A stretch of 64,000 bases of DNA from Ruegeria sp. R14_0 (GCF_017743975.1 NZ_JAGHRC010000004.1:124001-188000); one strand, 5' to 3'; positions 52,768 to 61,531 are shown, counted from the first letter of the stretch. The notes: generated by a model not told the origin, from the letters alone. Translations and numbers: made by a program.

Positions 52768-53982
52768 TCATTCCGCCGGACGCAGGGCCGCAGCCTCGTC
52801 TTCGCTGGGCAGGTAGTCCGCACCATCGGCATAGGCCCAGTCCACCATCACGGGCTTGCCATCAACCATGCCGGTCTTGCCCACATAGGCGCCCATGGTC
52901 GACTGATGATCCGCTGCACGGAACGTGAACGGCCCGGTTGGGCTGCTGTCGATAGCCAGCCCCTCCATGGCCGCCAGCAGGGCATCCGTATCGGTGGAGC
53001 CTGCCTTTTCCAAGGCTGCGGCAATGGCGAGGATCGAGTTATAGCCCACAATGGAACCGGTCTTGGGTGCTTCGCCGAATTTTTCGATATAGGCGTCGGC
53101 AAACGCCTTGTGCTCATCCGTGTCGATGTCGGTCGATGGATAACCGGTCACAATCCAACCCTCAGGCGCTTCGGCCCCCAGCGGGTCCAGATATTCGGGC
53201 TCACCCGTCAGCAGAGACACCACATCGCGGTCTTCGAACAGGAACCGTAGCGAGCCTTCGCGGACAAACTTCGCCAGATCACCCCCAAACGTCACATTGT
53301 AAATTGCATCGGGTTTAGAGGCTTCAAGCGCGCGAACGGTCGACCCGGCGTCGATCTTGAAGACCGGCGGCCATTGTTCTTCAACAAACTCCACGTCCGG
53401 GCGCAGCTTGGACAGTTCGGATTTGAACGCCTTCACAGCATCCTGACCATAGGCATAGTTCGGCGCGACTGTGGCCCACTTGACCGCGTCCAGCTTGGCC
53501 GCTTGTTCGGCCAGCATCGCGGCTTGCATATGGGTCGAGGGGCGCAGGCGATAGGTGTATTTGTTGCCCTTGGACCAGACGATAGCGTCAGACAGGGGTT
53601 CCGATGCCAGGAACAGAACCTCTTTCTGCTTGGCGAAGTCCGAGACCGCCAGACCGATATTGGACAGGAAGGTGCCAAAGATCAGAACAGCCCCGTCTTT
53701 CGAAACCAGCTCTTCGGCGATCCGGATAGCGGTCGCCGGGTCGCCGGTATCGTCACGGCTGATTACCTCAAGCTGTTTGCCATCGATCCCACCTGCGGTG
53801 TTGATTTGTTCAACGGCCAGCTGCCAGCCTTTTTTGTAAGGCTCGGTAAAGGCGGGCAGGCGGGTGTAGCTGTTGACTTCGCCCAACACGATTGTGTCTT
53901 GGGCAAAACTGGCCCCTGCCGAAATTCCGGCCAGAGGCAACGCCGCAAGCGCACCCAGGACCGTGCGTCTGATCAGATTCAT
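52768..53982 (-). CDS. Liv-type ABC transporter substrate-binding protein
   Basis: A 404-residue periplasmic binding protein (PBP1 fold) with a twin-Arg-containing but Sec-like signal peptide (MNLIRRTVLGALAALPLAGISAGASFAQD). The mature part starts TIVLGEVNSYTRLPAF, and GKQLEVISRDDTGDPATAIRIAEELV is the typical first-lobe motif. GGGAGGAA stands before ATG 53982. It delivers the substrate to the fused permease. It follows the DUF1185 pair by 88 bases in the same orientation, so catabolic genes and transporter share a transcript. Confidence 0.93.
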   Translation of the reverse strand: MNLIRRTVLGALAALPLAGISAGASFAQDTIVLGEVNSYTRLPAFTEPYKKGWQLAVEQINTAGGIDGKQLEVISRDDTGDPATAIRIAEELVSKDGAVLIFGTFLSNIGLAVSDFAKQKEVLFLASEPLSDAIVWSKGNKYTYRLRPSTHMQAAMLAEQAAKLDAVKWATVAPNYAYGQDAVKAFKSELSKLRPDVEFVEEQWPPVFKIDAGSTVRALEASKPDAIYNVTFGGDLAKFVREGSLRFLFEDRDVVSLLTGEPEYLDPLGAEAPEGWIVTGYPSTDIDTDEHKAFADAYIEKFGEAPKTGSIVGYNSILAIAAALEKAGSTDTDALLAAMEGLAIDSSPTGPFTFRAADHQSTMGAYVGKTGMVDGKPVMVDWAYADGADYLPSEDEAAALRPAE

Positions 53983-54070
53983 ATCAAATTCCTCCCAATG
54001 ATCATTTTTCACGGCCAGTTATCCCGGCTTCTTAAAGTATTGTCAGCCCCAAAGAGCGCACCTTACGCAT

Positions 54071-54652
54071 TCAGCGCAGGCCGTCCTTGCCTTCTGCCTC
54101 ATCGGTGGTCAAACCGCCGACACGCGGCAACGGTCTGCCACTGTCTGTAACAGCAACCGCAACCATGATTTCGTTCGCGCGGGGTGCGTCGTTCAACTGC
54201 ACCTCAATCCCATCAAAGTGGCTGCGCACATAGGCGGCGTCCTTGTGGCCCAGCGGCACGTCCAGAACCTGTCCGGGGCTGCCCATTTTTTTCGAAGAGG
54301 GCACCAGTGCGGCCCCTTTTTCGACCTCTTTGCGCAAGGGGGCACCGAGTTTGGGGTGCAGGATGGCGGCGGCATGTTCCAACTCGCCATTTTCTCCGAC
54401 CATGGCCGATTTGCCATAGCTTTCGGCTTGTTCCGGGGTGATGCCAAGAGCCTCGACACAGCGGCGCCCCAGCAAAGCCCCCAGTTCGGCCCCTGTGTCC
54501 ATCAACGGCGTCAGGTCTTCGACATATTGCCCGGCAAAGGGGTTCTCGATCACCGCAACGGCCACGGCCTTGCGGGTTGCAGGTGAGATCTCACGGCCCG
54601 CCTCAATATGGGTTTCTTCGATGTTGACGGCGATTTTGCGGATCTTTGTCAT
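54071..54652 (-). CDS. DUF1185 (amino acid synthesis) family protein, copy A
   Basis: 193 residues. It shares a pattern with the gene just upstream: ENPFAGQYVEDLTPLMD, a glycine-rich YGKSAMVGENGELEHAA, PSSKKMGSPGQVLDVPLGHKDA and AYVRSHFDGIEVQLNDAPRANE. The conserved Ser-Ser-Lys-Lys, His, Arg and Asp residues suggest an enzyme, but no reaction has been established for this family to my knowledge. ATG 54652 overlaps the stop of copy B (ATGA). In this operon it lies with a molybdenum hydroxylase and a hydroxynicotinate-reductase-like enzyme, so a role on a cyclic amide or an amino acid product is likely. Confidence 0.85.
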   Translation of the reverse strand: MTKIRKIAVNIEETHIEAGREISPATRKAVAVAVIENPFAGQYVEDLTPLMDTGAELGALLGRRCVEALGITPEQAESYGKSAMVGENGELEHAAAILHPKLGAPLRKEVEKGAALVPSSKKMGSPGQVLDVPLGHKDAAYVRSHFDGIEVQLNDAPRANEIMVAVAVTDSGRPLPRVGGLTTDEAEGKDGLR

Positions 54653-55230
54653 CGTAGACCGTCCTCTCCTTTGATGTCCCAGGCCTCTAGCCCTCCGGAC
54701 CGGGAATGCACCCGCGGTCCGCTTGTCATGACCAGTGCAAATGCCAACTCGCCCGCGCGGGGGGCGTCGTTGCAACCGACCTCCATACTGTCGAAATGGC
54801 TGCGCACGTATGAGGCATTGATATGTGTGATCGGCACGTCCAGCCGCGCGCCAACACCGCCAACCTTCTTGGACGACGGCACAATCGCGTTGGCTGTGCC
54901 CAGCAACTGCCGCATCGCATAGCCGCCGGGGGCGTGCCACAGGGCACCATGCTCCAGCTCGCCACCTTCACCGACCAAAGAGCCCTTGCCATACCCTTCG
55001 ACGTTCTCAGGCCCGCCCAGCATGTCGATCAGGGTTTGCGCAAGCTCCAGCCCCAGCGGTCTTAGGTCTTCCATGAAGCCCTGAATTTCAGGCTCATACC
55101 GGCCTGCAAACGGATTGGCGATCACGGCAAGCGCCGCCACACGTTGCAAGGGCTTTTCAGAGGCCGGCCCCCCCTCGTGATAAATCTCTTCAAGCGAAAA
55201 GAGTTTCTTTCGCAGGTGAACGTCAGGCAT
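54649..55230 (-). CDS. DUF1185 (amino acid synthesis) family protein, copy B
   Basis: 193 residues and clearly paralogous to copy A along its whole length: ANPFAGRYEPEIQGFMEDL, YGKGSLVGEGGELEHGA, PSSKKVGGVGARLDVPITHINA, SYVRSHFDSMEVGCNDAPRAGE, and the same C-terminal ...GEDGLR ending. The two have diverged too far to be a recent duplication, so they probably form a heteromer or work on different substrates. It overlaps UPF0280 by eight bases and copy A by four. Confidence 0.85.
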   Translation of the reverse strand: MPDVHLRKKLFSLEEIYHEGGPASEKPLQRVAALAVIANPFAGRYEPEIQGFMEDLRPLGLELAQTLIDMLGGPENVEGYGKGSLVGEGGELEHGALWHAPGGYAMRQLLGTANAIVPSSKKVGGVGARLDVPITHINASYVRSHFDSMEVGCNDAPRAGELAFALVMTSGPRVHSRSGGLEAWDIKGEDGLR

Positions 55231-56086
55231 ATTCTGAAACCTTTTGAGTGGAGGAGGTCACCAGTCGGGCGGCACCCGTTTGGCAGGATTGAGACCCAAG
55301 CGACAGGTGCGCAGCGGTGATCAACCCCCGCGCTTGCATGTCCTTGGCGATATTCAGGCCGCACGACAGGGCTTTTTCGATGTCCCCGGCCGAGAGCGGT
55401 CCGATTGAAACGGGTACAAGCAGCGCGGCCAGATCACTGTCATCGCGCAGCTCTTGGGCCGGTCGGCGGGCGATCGCGGGATGGCCTGGCAGATCGACCT
55501 CGTTTGCAATCAGCGTGGCGGCCACATCCGCCATTGCCGCCGTCCGGGCCAGTACGGTGACACTGTCTGCGATTCCGAGGCTCAGGCTGCGCCCGCCGCG
55601 ACCGGACGTGGCGATGCCGCCGATCCCATCCCCAGCGGAAATAGCAATACGGCCAAGATCGTGCCCGTCAAGATCGCTCATGGCGAGGTGGAATTTCTGG
55701 CCCGGTCCCAAGTGCATGGCAATATCGCCACCGTTGTTGACCGAAGCGCGCACAAGCGGGGCAGCCTGCACCATTGCTGCCAAAACTTCATCTGCGACTG
55801 CACCCGCGACGGCGGCCATGCGAGTGACAAATACACTCGAATGCGGGCGCACTGCCGTATCCATGCGCCGTGCCACAGGCCCTAGCGGGTACGGACTGTC
55901 CGGAGCCATCGGCGTTTTCAATAGCGCAAGCTCGTCCACCAATCCCTGCAGTATGGTCTGGAACCGAGCCTTTGCCGCTTCAAAGGCGATCTCTCGCGCA
56001 CCCTCCGCCTCGACGATCAGGTCGATGGGGCCATGTTGCAGGTGCAACCTGCGACCACACGGCAATATGGCGGATGAGGGATGCAA
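55223..56086 (-). CDS. UPF0280 family (ApbE-like fold) protein
   Basis: A 287-residue member of UPF0280, related to the ApbE flavin-transferase fold. The motif ASVNNGGDIAMHLGPGQ (about residue 112) is the family hallmark, and RPHSSVFVTRMAAVAGAVADEVLAAM the preceding helix region. ApbE proteins attach FMN to other proteins; whether UPF0280 members do so is not known. It sits between the reductase gene and the DUF1185 pair with tiny gaps, so it could mature the flavin or ring-processing enzyme. That is inference only. Confidence 0.82.
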   Translation of the reverse strand: MHPSSAILPCGRRLHLQHGPIDLIVEAEGAREIAFEAAKARFQTILQGLVDELALLKTPMAPDSPYPLGPVARRMDTAVRPHSSVFVTRMAAVAGAVADEVLAAMVQAAPLVRASVNNGGDIAMHLGPGQKFHLAMSDLDGHDLGRIAISAGDGIGGIATSGRGGRSLSLGIADSVTVLARTAAMADVAATLIANEVDLPGHPAIARRPAQELRDDSDLAALLVPVSIGPLSAGDIEKALSCGLNIAKDMQARGLITAAHLSLGSQSCQTGAARLVTSSTQKVSEYA

Positions 56087-56092
56087 CGGACG

Positions 56093-57586
56093 TTAAGCTC
56101 CTTTTGCCCAGCGGTAATTGGTTGATGCCATGGGATTCAGCTGGTTCTGGAACTGATCTACTTTGCGGGTCTCGCCCGAGACCACCTCAGCGACCGGCTT
56201 GATCTCATCCATATGCCCGCCCAGTGTGCCGTAGTCGCTGACGCGCATCGTGAACTCGATGGGGGCGACAAGTGCCGGGGTGGGCACGTATCCGAAAGAG
56301 CCTGTCGGCATGTCCATTACATCCACCATCACAGTGATGCCGCCGCCGGGCCAGACATAGGCCTCGGCCCCGCCGCAGGACACAAAGGTCAGCGAGTCCT
56401 TGACGGATTTCGTCAACCGCACGGGGTTTTCGGTAACGCCCGCCCGCAGGCTGCCGCCCGCGCCGCCCATGAAAAGGACCGAACAGACGGAAGGCTCACA
56501 GTTTTCAGCAATGAGTTCGGCCGATGCCTTAAGCGCTGCGGGTATTTCGGCCGCTTGCGGTCTTAGATCGGCGTTCAGCTCGAAATAGCCGTATTGTTCG
56601 CCCGTGGTCGACACCATCAGCAAGCTCATGCCTTCGCGAGCGAATTTCGGGTTGAAATCGCCCAGAATTTTGAGGGGGTCTTCGATGTCCGTACCGCCCC
56701 AGCCGGTGCCGGGTTCAGCCACCTGAAAGTAACGTCCGGGCGTGGATCGCCGCCCATTGATCTTGATCCCAGTAGGTTCGACATCCAGCATCTTGCCTGC
56801 CTGGTGTTCGGACAGAACGCCGGTGATGTGATCGTCCACAACAACCACGTCATCCACATGGTCGACCCATTGCTTGGCGAACATCCCGATCGTGGCCGAC
56901 CCACAGCCGACCCGCATCAGCTTTTCTTCGACTCCGTTTATGATCGGCGCTTTCCCGGCCTGAACCACAACCGTGGTGTCGTGGCCTTCTTCTCCAATCA
57001 CTATCTCTACAGCCTCGCGGTTGCATAACCGCAAAAGGGCGTCACAGGTCACGCGGCCCTCTTTCTTGGTGCCACCGGTCAGATGTTCAACGCCACCCAG
57101 CGACAGCATTTTCGAGCCGTATTCTGAGGTCATGACATGCCCGACAGGCTCACCATCCACTCGGACCACGTCGCGTTCGTGGCCGATATGGCGGTCCGTA
57201 TCGATCTTCACCTTGACGCCGCAATACGAGAATATCCCTTCGGTCACGACGGTGACCATGTCTACGCCTTCGATGTCCTGACTGACGATGAAGGGGGCGG
57301 GCTTGTAGTCGGGATAGGTTGTTCCCGCTCCGACCGCAGTGACGAACGGGCGCGTCCCCTGCACGATATCGCCGTCCCAGTCCTCGGGGTCTTTGCCATC
57401 CTTCAGAAACGGAACAAGCCGCCCATCCTGTGCGCTTTCGATGATCGTCAGCGGGTCCAGCCGGACCAGATCACCCCCGTGATTGGCATAGCGATCACAG
57501 GCCCCGGCTTTGCCATCCGCGATGTAGCACATCACCGGGCAGGCGTCGCAGCGGATCTTCTCCGGCTGTGCGCGTTCAGTTGGCAT
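56093..57586 (-). CDS. hnr: 6-hydroxynicotinate reductase-like protein
   Basis: 497 residues. The N-terminal IRCDACPVMCYIADGKAGACDRY supplies four cysteines for an iron-sulfur cluster; the body has GVKVKIDTDRHIGHERD, VDDVVVVDDHITGVLSEHQAG and TPGRYFQVAEPGTGWGGTDI. This corresponds to the family of Eubacterium barkeri Hnr, which reduces 6-hydroxynicotinate to 6-oxo-1,4,5,6-tetrahydronicotinate with reduced ferredoxin. It overlaps the molybdenum hydroxylase gene by 11 bases and shares a MarR-type operator set with fdxA-fpr and the enamidase, which are just the partners this reaction needs. The family match is from memory of the protein; the precise ring substrate is uncertain. Confidence 0.82.
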   Translation of the reverse strand: MPTERAQPEKIRCDACPVMCYIADGKAGACDRYANHGGDLVRLDPLTIIESAQDGRLVPFLKDGKDPEDWDGDIVQGTRPFVTAVGAGTTYPDYKPAPFIVSQDIEGVDMVTVVTEGIFSYCGVKVKIDTDRHIGHERDVVRVDGEPVGHVMTSEYGSKMLSLGGVEHLTGGTKKEGRVTCDALLRLCNREAVEIVIGEEGHDTTVVVQAGKAPIINGVEEKLMRVGCGSATIGMFAKQWVDHVDDVVVVDDHITGVLSEHQAGKMLDVEPTGIKINGRRSTPGRYFQVAEPGTGWGGTDIEDPLKILGDFNPKFAREGMSLLMVSTTGEQYGYFELNADLRPQAAEIPAALKASAELIAENCEPSVCSVLFMGGAGGSLRAGVTENPVRLTKSVKDSLTFVSCGGAEAYVWPGGGITVMVDVMDMPTGSFGYVPTPALVAPIEFTMRVSDYGTLGGHMDEIKPVAEVVSGETRKVDQFQNQLNPMASTNYRWAKGA

Positions 57587-60326
57587 CTGTTTGTTCCTTG
57601 ATTGCCGCGCGTAGTTTGGCAGGTGTGGCCGGGCCTTGTGTCAGCCGGACGCCACAGGCGCGTTTGATTGCATTGAAAAGCGCCGGAGCGGTCGGGATCA
57701 GCACATGCTCTCCCAGACCTTTGGCGCCATAAGGGCCGTGGGCGTCTTCTTCCTCGATGATCAGGGTCTCGATCGGGGGGATGTCGCCGATGGTCGGGAT
57801 CAAGTAGTCGTGCAGGTTCTCGGTGCGGCCGGGCAGGTATTCCTCCATCAATGCCATGCCTAGGCCCTGCGCAATGCCGCCCTGCACTTGACCCTCGACC
57901 AGCATCGGGTTGATGGCTTTGCCCACGTCATGCGCGGCCACAAACTTGATTGGCTTCACAGTCCCCAACTTGATGTCCACTTCGACCACGGCCAGATGCG
58001 CGGCATATCCGAATTGCGCGTACGGCACGCCCTGGCCGTTTTCGTCCAGCGGTTGCGTAGGCGGGTCATAGGTTTCTTCGGCGCGCAGGACATAGCCTTC
58101 GGCATCGGGGGTCAGCGCGGACAATTCAATGGTGTGGGTCTGTCCTTTGTCGCCCACGGTGATCGCCGCTGCATTCAGGGTGATCTTGGCATCCGGGCCA
58201 GCATTGACACGGGTGAGGATTTGCGCCCGCAACGCCTCACCCGACAAACGCGCAGCGTTGCCCGAAACATAGGTCTGGCGCGAGGCCGAGGTTTTGCCCG
58301 CGTCTGGCGTTACATCCGTATCCCCACCGATGATTTCTATTTGGCCAACCGGGACGCCAAGTGCGGTGGCAAAGATCTGAGTGATCACGGTGTTCGCGCC
58401 CTGGCCGATATCCATCGCGCCCTGGTGCAGCACCAATGTTCCATCCGCCCTGATGCCCGATTTGATAGTCGATGGATTGGGCAGCGAGGTGTTTCCGCAC
58501 CCGTACCATCCTGCCGCCAATCCAACACCGCGTTTCAATATGTCGTTTTGGGCATTGAAAGCTGAGGCCGTGTCGTTTTCCTCGACCCATGCAGGGCGAA
58601 GCGCCTCGAGACAGGCGCGAATGCCGACGCCTTGGTCAAAGACCTGACCGCAAACTGTGGGCACGCCGCTTTCCAGAGCATTTCGGATGCGGAAATCCAA
58701 TGGGTCGATATCCAGTTTGTCGGCCAGCTCGTCAAACAAGCTTTCCTGCGCGATCGCCGATTGCGGGACGCCAAAGCCGCGGAATGCGCCGGATGGAGGG
58801 CAATGCGTGTGAATGCCCTTAGCCTCTGCGCGGTAATCGGTAATTCTGTACGGCCCCGAAGCATGCACTGGCACCCGGTTGGCCACTGTCGGCCCCCAAC
58901 TGGCATAAGCGCCAGTGTTAAACAGCCCGTCAAAGATCATCCCACTGATCGTGCCATCCCGTGTCGCCCCGATCCTGACCCGAAGGTCTGAGGGGTGGCG
59001 TTTGGTTGTGGACTGCATCGACTCCGTCCGCGAATAGGTCAGCCGCACCGGCTTGCCTGTTCTGAGCGCCGCCAGCGCCAGATAGGGTTGAACGGACACA
59101 TCCAGTTTCGACCCGAACCCACCGCCGACGCCGGTTGGGATAATGCGAATCTGGTCGCGGGGCATTCCCAGTATGATCTCAAGCGCGTCCAGATCCATTA
59201 CGGGGGCCTGCGTGCAGGCATGTACTTCGACCCGGCCATTGACCATCTCAGCGAAGCCTGCTTCGGGCTCGATATATCCGTGTTCGACAAAACCCGAACG
59301 AAAGTGACCTTCGACAACGAGATCGGCATCGGACAATGCCCTTTCTGGCGCGCCGCAGGTCACGAAACCGCCGCACATCACGTTGTTGTTGCGGTTTGGA
59401 TGCAGTTGCGCGGCCTCGGGTGCCTGGGCATCATGCGATTCCAGCACAGCAGGCCGTTCGTCCCAGGTGACCGGGAACGTGGACGGGTCAAAGGCTGCAA
59501 CAAAATCGGGCAGGGCGACGATGGCGGCAACTGCCTCGCCCCGGAACCGGGCCTCGGCTTCGGCAAACACCGGTTGATCCGCGAAATCCGGAATGACGCC
59601 AAAAACGTTCCGACCGGGAATATCCGCTGCAGTCAGAACGGCCTCGACACCCGGAATGTCTTTGGCCCATGCCTGCAGATCACCAAATCTAAAACCAGCG
59701 CGGTGATGGGGTGAGCGGATGACAAAGACTTCAAGCGTTCCGGCGGGGGCAACGTCATCGCCAAACTGTTCCGCACCGGTTACCTTGTCTTGCCCGTCGA
59801 CGCGCCAGATACCCTCTCCGGCGTGGCCCTTTGTTTCCGTAGGCTGGGTGGCCGCACCGGCCGCAACAACTGCGTCTATGATCTTGCGATACCCGGTGCA
59901 TCGGCACAATACCCCGCCAAGGGCATCCTGAACTTGTTCTTGGTCCGGCTGAGGCACTTCACGCAGCAGCGCGACCGCAGCGGTCAACATGCCCGGTGTG
60001 CAAATCCCACATTGCGCCGCGCCGTGGCTCTGAAAGCTGTCGGCCAGATGTTGGGCGATCCGATCTTCTTTAGTTAGCCCCGCGACCGTTTCCACCGACC
60101 GCCCGGCAGCTTGCTGCGCAGGCACAAGACACGCACAGACCGGAGCACCATCAAGCAACACCGTACACGCACCGCAATCGCCCGCATTGCAGCCGATCTT
60201 GACATCGCGGGTATCCAGCCGTTCGCGCAACATCTCCGACAGGCGTTCACCGGCGCGTGGAACAGCACTGACGGGAAGCCCATTCAGAGTGAACTGTGTC
60301 GTGATCTCGTCCGCGCGCTTATCCAT
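57576..60326 (-). CDS. Molybdenum hydroxylase, fused [2Fe-2S] and molybdopterin subunits (xanthine dehydrogenase family)
   Basis: 916 residues. The first 165 form the small subunit: plant-type cluster GCNAGDCGACTVLLDG and second cluster CGICTPGM...CRCTGYRKI. The rest is the molybdopterin subunit with GVGGGFGSKLD, GAFRGFGVPQSA, GQGANTVITQ and the catalytic glutamate in GAKGLGEHVLIP. It hydroxylates an N-heterocycle or aldehyde using water, passing electrons through the clusters to the FAD subunit encoded just upstream (eight-base overlap). ATG 60326 is chosen since the upstream frame lies inside that gene. Next to a 6-hydroxynicotinate-reductase-like gene it most likely makes the 6-hydroxylated substrate (nicotinate-dehydrogenase role). 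Confidence 0.92.
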   Translation of the reverse strand: MDKRADEITTQFTLNGLPVSAVPRAGERLSEMLRERLDTRDVKIGCNAGDCGACTVLLDGAPVCACLVPAQQAAGRSVETVAGLTKEDRIAQHLADSFQSHGAAQCGICTPGMLTAAVALLREVPQPDQEQVQDALGGVLCRCTGYRKIIDAVVAAGAATQPTETKGHAGEGIWRVDGQDKVTGAEQFGDDVAPAGTLEVFVIRSPHHRAGFRFGDLQAWAKDIPGVEAVLTAADIPGRNVFGVIPDFADQPVFAEAEARFRGEAVAAIVALPDFVAAFDPSTFPVTWDERPAVLESHDAQAPEAAQLHPNRNNNVMCGGFVTCGAPERALSDADLVVEGHFRSGFVEHGYIEPEAGFAEMVNGRVEVHACTQAPVMDLDALEIILGMPRDQIRIIPTGVGGGFGSKLDVSVQPYLALAALRTGKPVRLTYSRTESMQSTTKRHPSDLRVRIGATRDGTISGMIFDGLFNTGAYASWGPTVANRVPVHASGPYRITDYRAEAKGIHTHCPPSGAFRGFGVPQSAIAQESLFDELADKLDIDPLDFRIRNALESGVPTVCGQVFDQGVGIRACLEALRPAWVEENDTASAFNAQNDILKRGVGLAAGWYGCGNTSLPNPSTIKSGIRADGTLVLHQGAMDIGQGANTVITQIFATALGVPVGQIEIIGGDTDVTPDAGKTSASRQTYVSGNAARLSGEALRAQILTRVNAGPDAKITLNAAAITVGDKGQTHTIELSALTPDAEGYVLRAEETYDPPTQPLDENGQGVPYAQFGYAAHLAVVEVDIKLGTVKPIKFVAAHDVGKAINPMLVEGQVQGGIAQGLGMALMEEYLPGRTENLHDYLIPTIGDIPPIETLIIEEEDAHGPYGAKGLGEHVLIPTAPALFNAIKRACGVRLTQGPATPAKLRAAIKEQTDAN

Positions 60327-61152
60327 GACGTTGGCTCGCCTCTTTGATGGCCCGCAGGCATTGTTCTGCAACGGCCTCAAGCCGGAATTCCGCGTCGCCA
60401 CGCACGTCGTCAATCGGGCTGAGCGGCGCCAAATGACGGGGCGAGATTTCTACGGTTTCGGGGTTTTGCCCGATCAGTTCTGTTTCGAGATCTTCCAACC
60501 GTTGCGCAACAGCCGAGGCCGCGCCCACCGCGACCCGCGCATCCGAGATACGACCCTGCGCATCGATGTCGATAATGGCGGCCGTCATCGTGATTGAAAT
60601 AACCAGATAGCGCCGCGCGCCCAGCTTTTCGAAGTGACCGATGGCCCCGTCTGGTGAGGCAGGCAGATAGATCGCGGTCACGATCTCATCGCTTATGCGC
60701 TGCGTCTGCCGTACGCCTGTGATGAAATCCGACAGCGGAACCTCGCGGAACCCGCGCGCAGAGCCGAGTTCAACGGACGCGTCAAGCGTCAACAGGGGGG
60801 GCACACCATCAGCGGCTGGCGAGGCATTACACAGGTTGCCGGCAATCGTGCCTCTGTTCTGTATCTGTAGGCTGCCCACTTCGAGAGCAGCCATTTGCAG
60901 TCCGCGAAACGCCTCGGGCAGCTCAGTCCGCGCAATATCCGTCCAGCTCGTCGCGGCCCCGATTTTCCAGCGGTTCTCACTGAATTCGATTCCCGAAAGA
61001 CCGGCGATGCGAGTGACGTCCAGTATGTCAGTGTGCAGTTCATGACGGTGTCTGGACGGGAAAAAGTCAGTGCCACCAGCGACAACCGCCAGGTCATGGG
61101 TGGTCAGCAAATCGAACGCATCGTCAAGCGTGCTGGGCGTTAGATACCGCAA
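60319..61152 (-). CDS. Molybdenum hydroxylase FAD-binding subunit (CoxM/subunit M type)
   Basis: A 277-residue FAD subunit: LAVVAGGTDFFPSRH (FAD pyrophosphate motif), LQIQNRGTIAGNLCNASPAADGVPPLLTLDA and the C-terminal CO-dehydrogenase flavoprotein domain. The start is a TTG at 61152 with AGGAAG eight bases upstream. First gene of the long minus-strand operon. Its promoter (TTGACA, 16, AATACC) is directly followed by the dyad TTAGTGTACTAA (minus strand). Confidence 0.9.
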   Translation of the reverse strand: MRYLTPSTLDDAFDLLTTHDLAVVAGGTDFFPSRHRHELHTDILDVTRIAGLSGIEFSENRWKIGAATSWTDIARTELPEAFRGLQMAALEVGSLQIQNRGTIAGNLCNASPAADGVPPLLTLDASVELGSARGFREVPLSDFITGVRQTQRISDEIVTAIYLPASPDGAIGHFEKLGARRYLVISITMTAAIIDIDAQGRISDARVAVGAASAVAQRLEDLETELIGQNPETVEISPRHLAPLSPIDDVRGDAEFRLEAVAEQCLRAIKEASQRHG

Positions 61153-61181
61153 AGTGTTTCTTCCTGCAGAGAAATTTCTCG

Positions 61182-61193
61182 TTAGTACACTAA
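61182..61193. promoter_or_regulatory. MarR-type operator at the hydroxylase operon
   Basis: TTAGTACACTAA in GTTAGTACACTAAT, a palindrome except for the central two bases, immediately downstream of the operon's -10 element and 29 bases before the TTG start. Confidence 0.7.
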
Positions 61194-61194
61194 T

Positions 61195-61222
61195 GGTATT
61201 ACGCGACTAAAAAAAATGTCAA
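61195..61222 (-). promoter_or_regulatory. Promoter of the hydroxylase operon
   Basis: TTGACA (61222-61217), 16 bases, AATACC (61200-61195) on the minus strand; same -35, spacing and -10 form as at fdxA. Confidence 0.55.
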
Positions 61223-61424
61223 CGATTTGTTTTACCGGATTTCTGTTGACGGTCGGCAGCAAGGCGAGTTCGGAGCAAGAGCGCCCTAACCTCAAGTTGC
61301 CATTTATTTTCAAAGGGAAATTCCGGTCTCCGTGATCATGACGGAGCAGTTTGAGCAAAGATTCATCACTCTGCGGGATTTGTTTTCACAGTGGGTCAGA
61401 AGTTTTCTGAATTTGCAGTAATTC

Positions 61425-61438
61425 GTTGACACACTAAC
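61425..61438. promoter_or_regulatory. MarR-type site overlapping the -35 of the second transporter
   Basis: GTTGACACACTAAC; its complement GTTAGTGTGTCAAC agrees with GTTAGTGTGCTAAC (46519) at 12 of 14 positions. It contains a perfect TTGACA -35, so a bound repressor would block polymerase. Confidence 0.5.
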
Positions 61439-61452
61439 AAACGCCCTTGAAT

Positions 61453-61470
61453 ATAGTGATCGATCACTCA
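61453..61470. promoter_or_regulatory. AGTGATCGATCACT palindrome upstream of the second transporter
   Basis: Perfect 14-base palindrome AGTGATCGATCACT (61455-61468) within ATAGTGATCGATCACTCA, 61 bases upstream of the binding-protein gene. It fits the TTAGTGAACGTTCACTAA form of the TetR-type site at 14 of 18 positions, and a different TetR or FadR-like protein is also possible. Confidence 0.5.
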
Positions 61471-61531
61471 CCTTGATGTGGATCGATTGGCAGGCTGAAA
61501 CCCACCGCCTGGTGTCAATAGGGAGGAAGAA

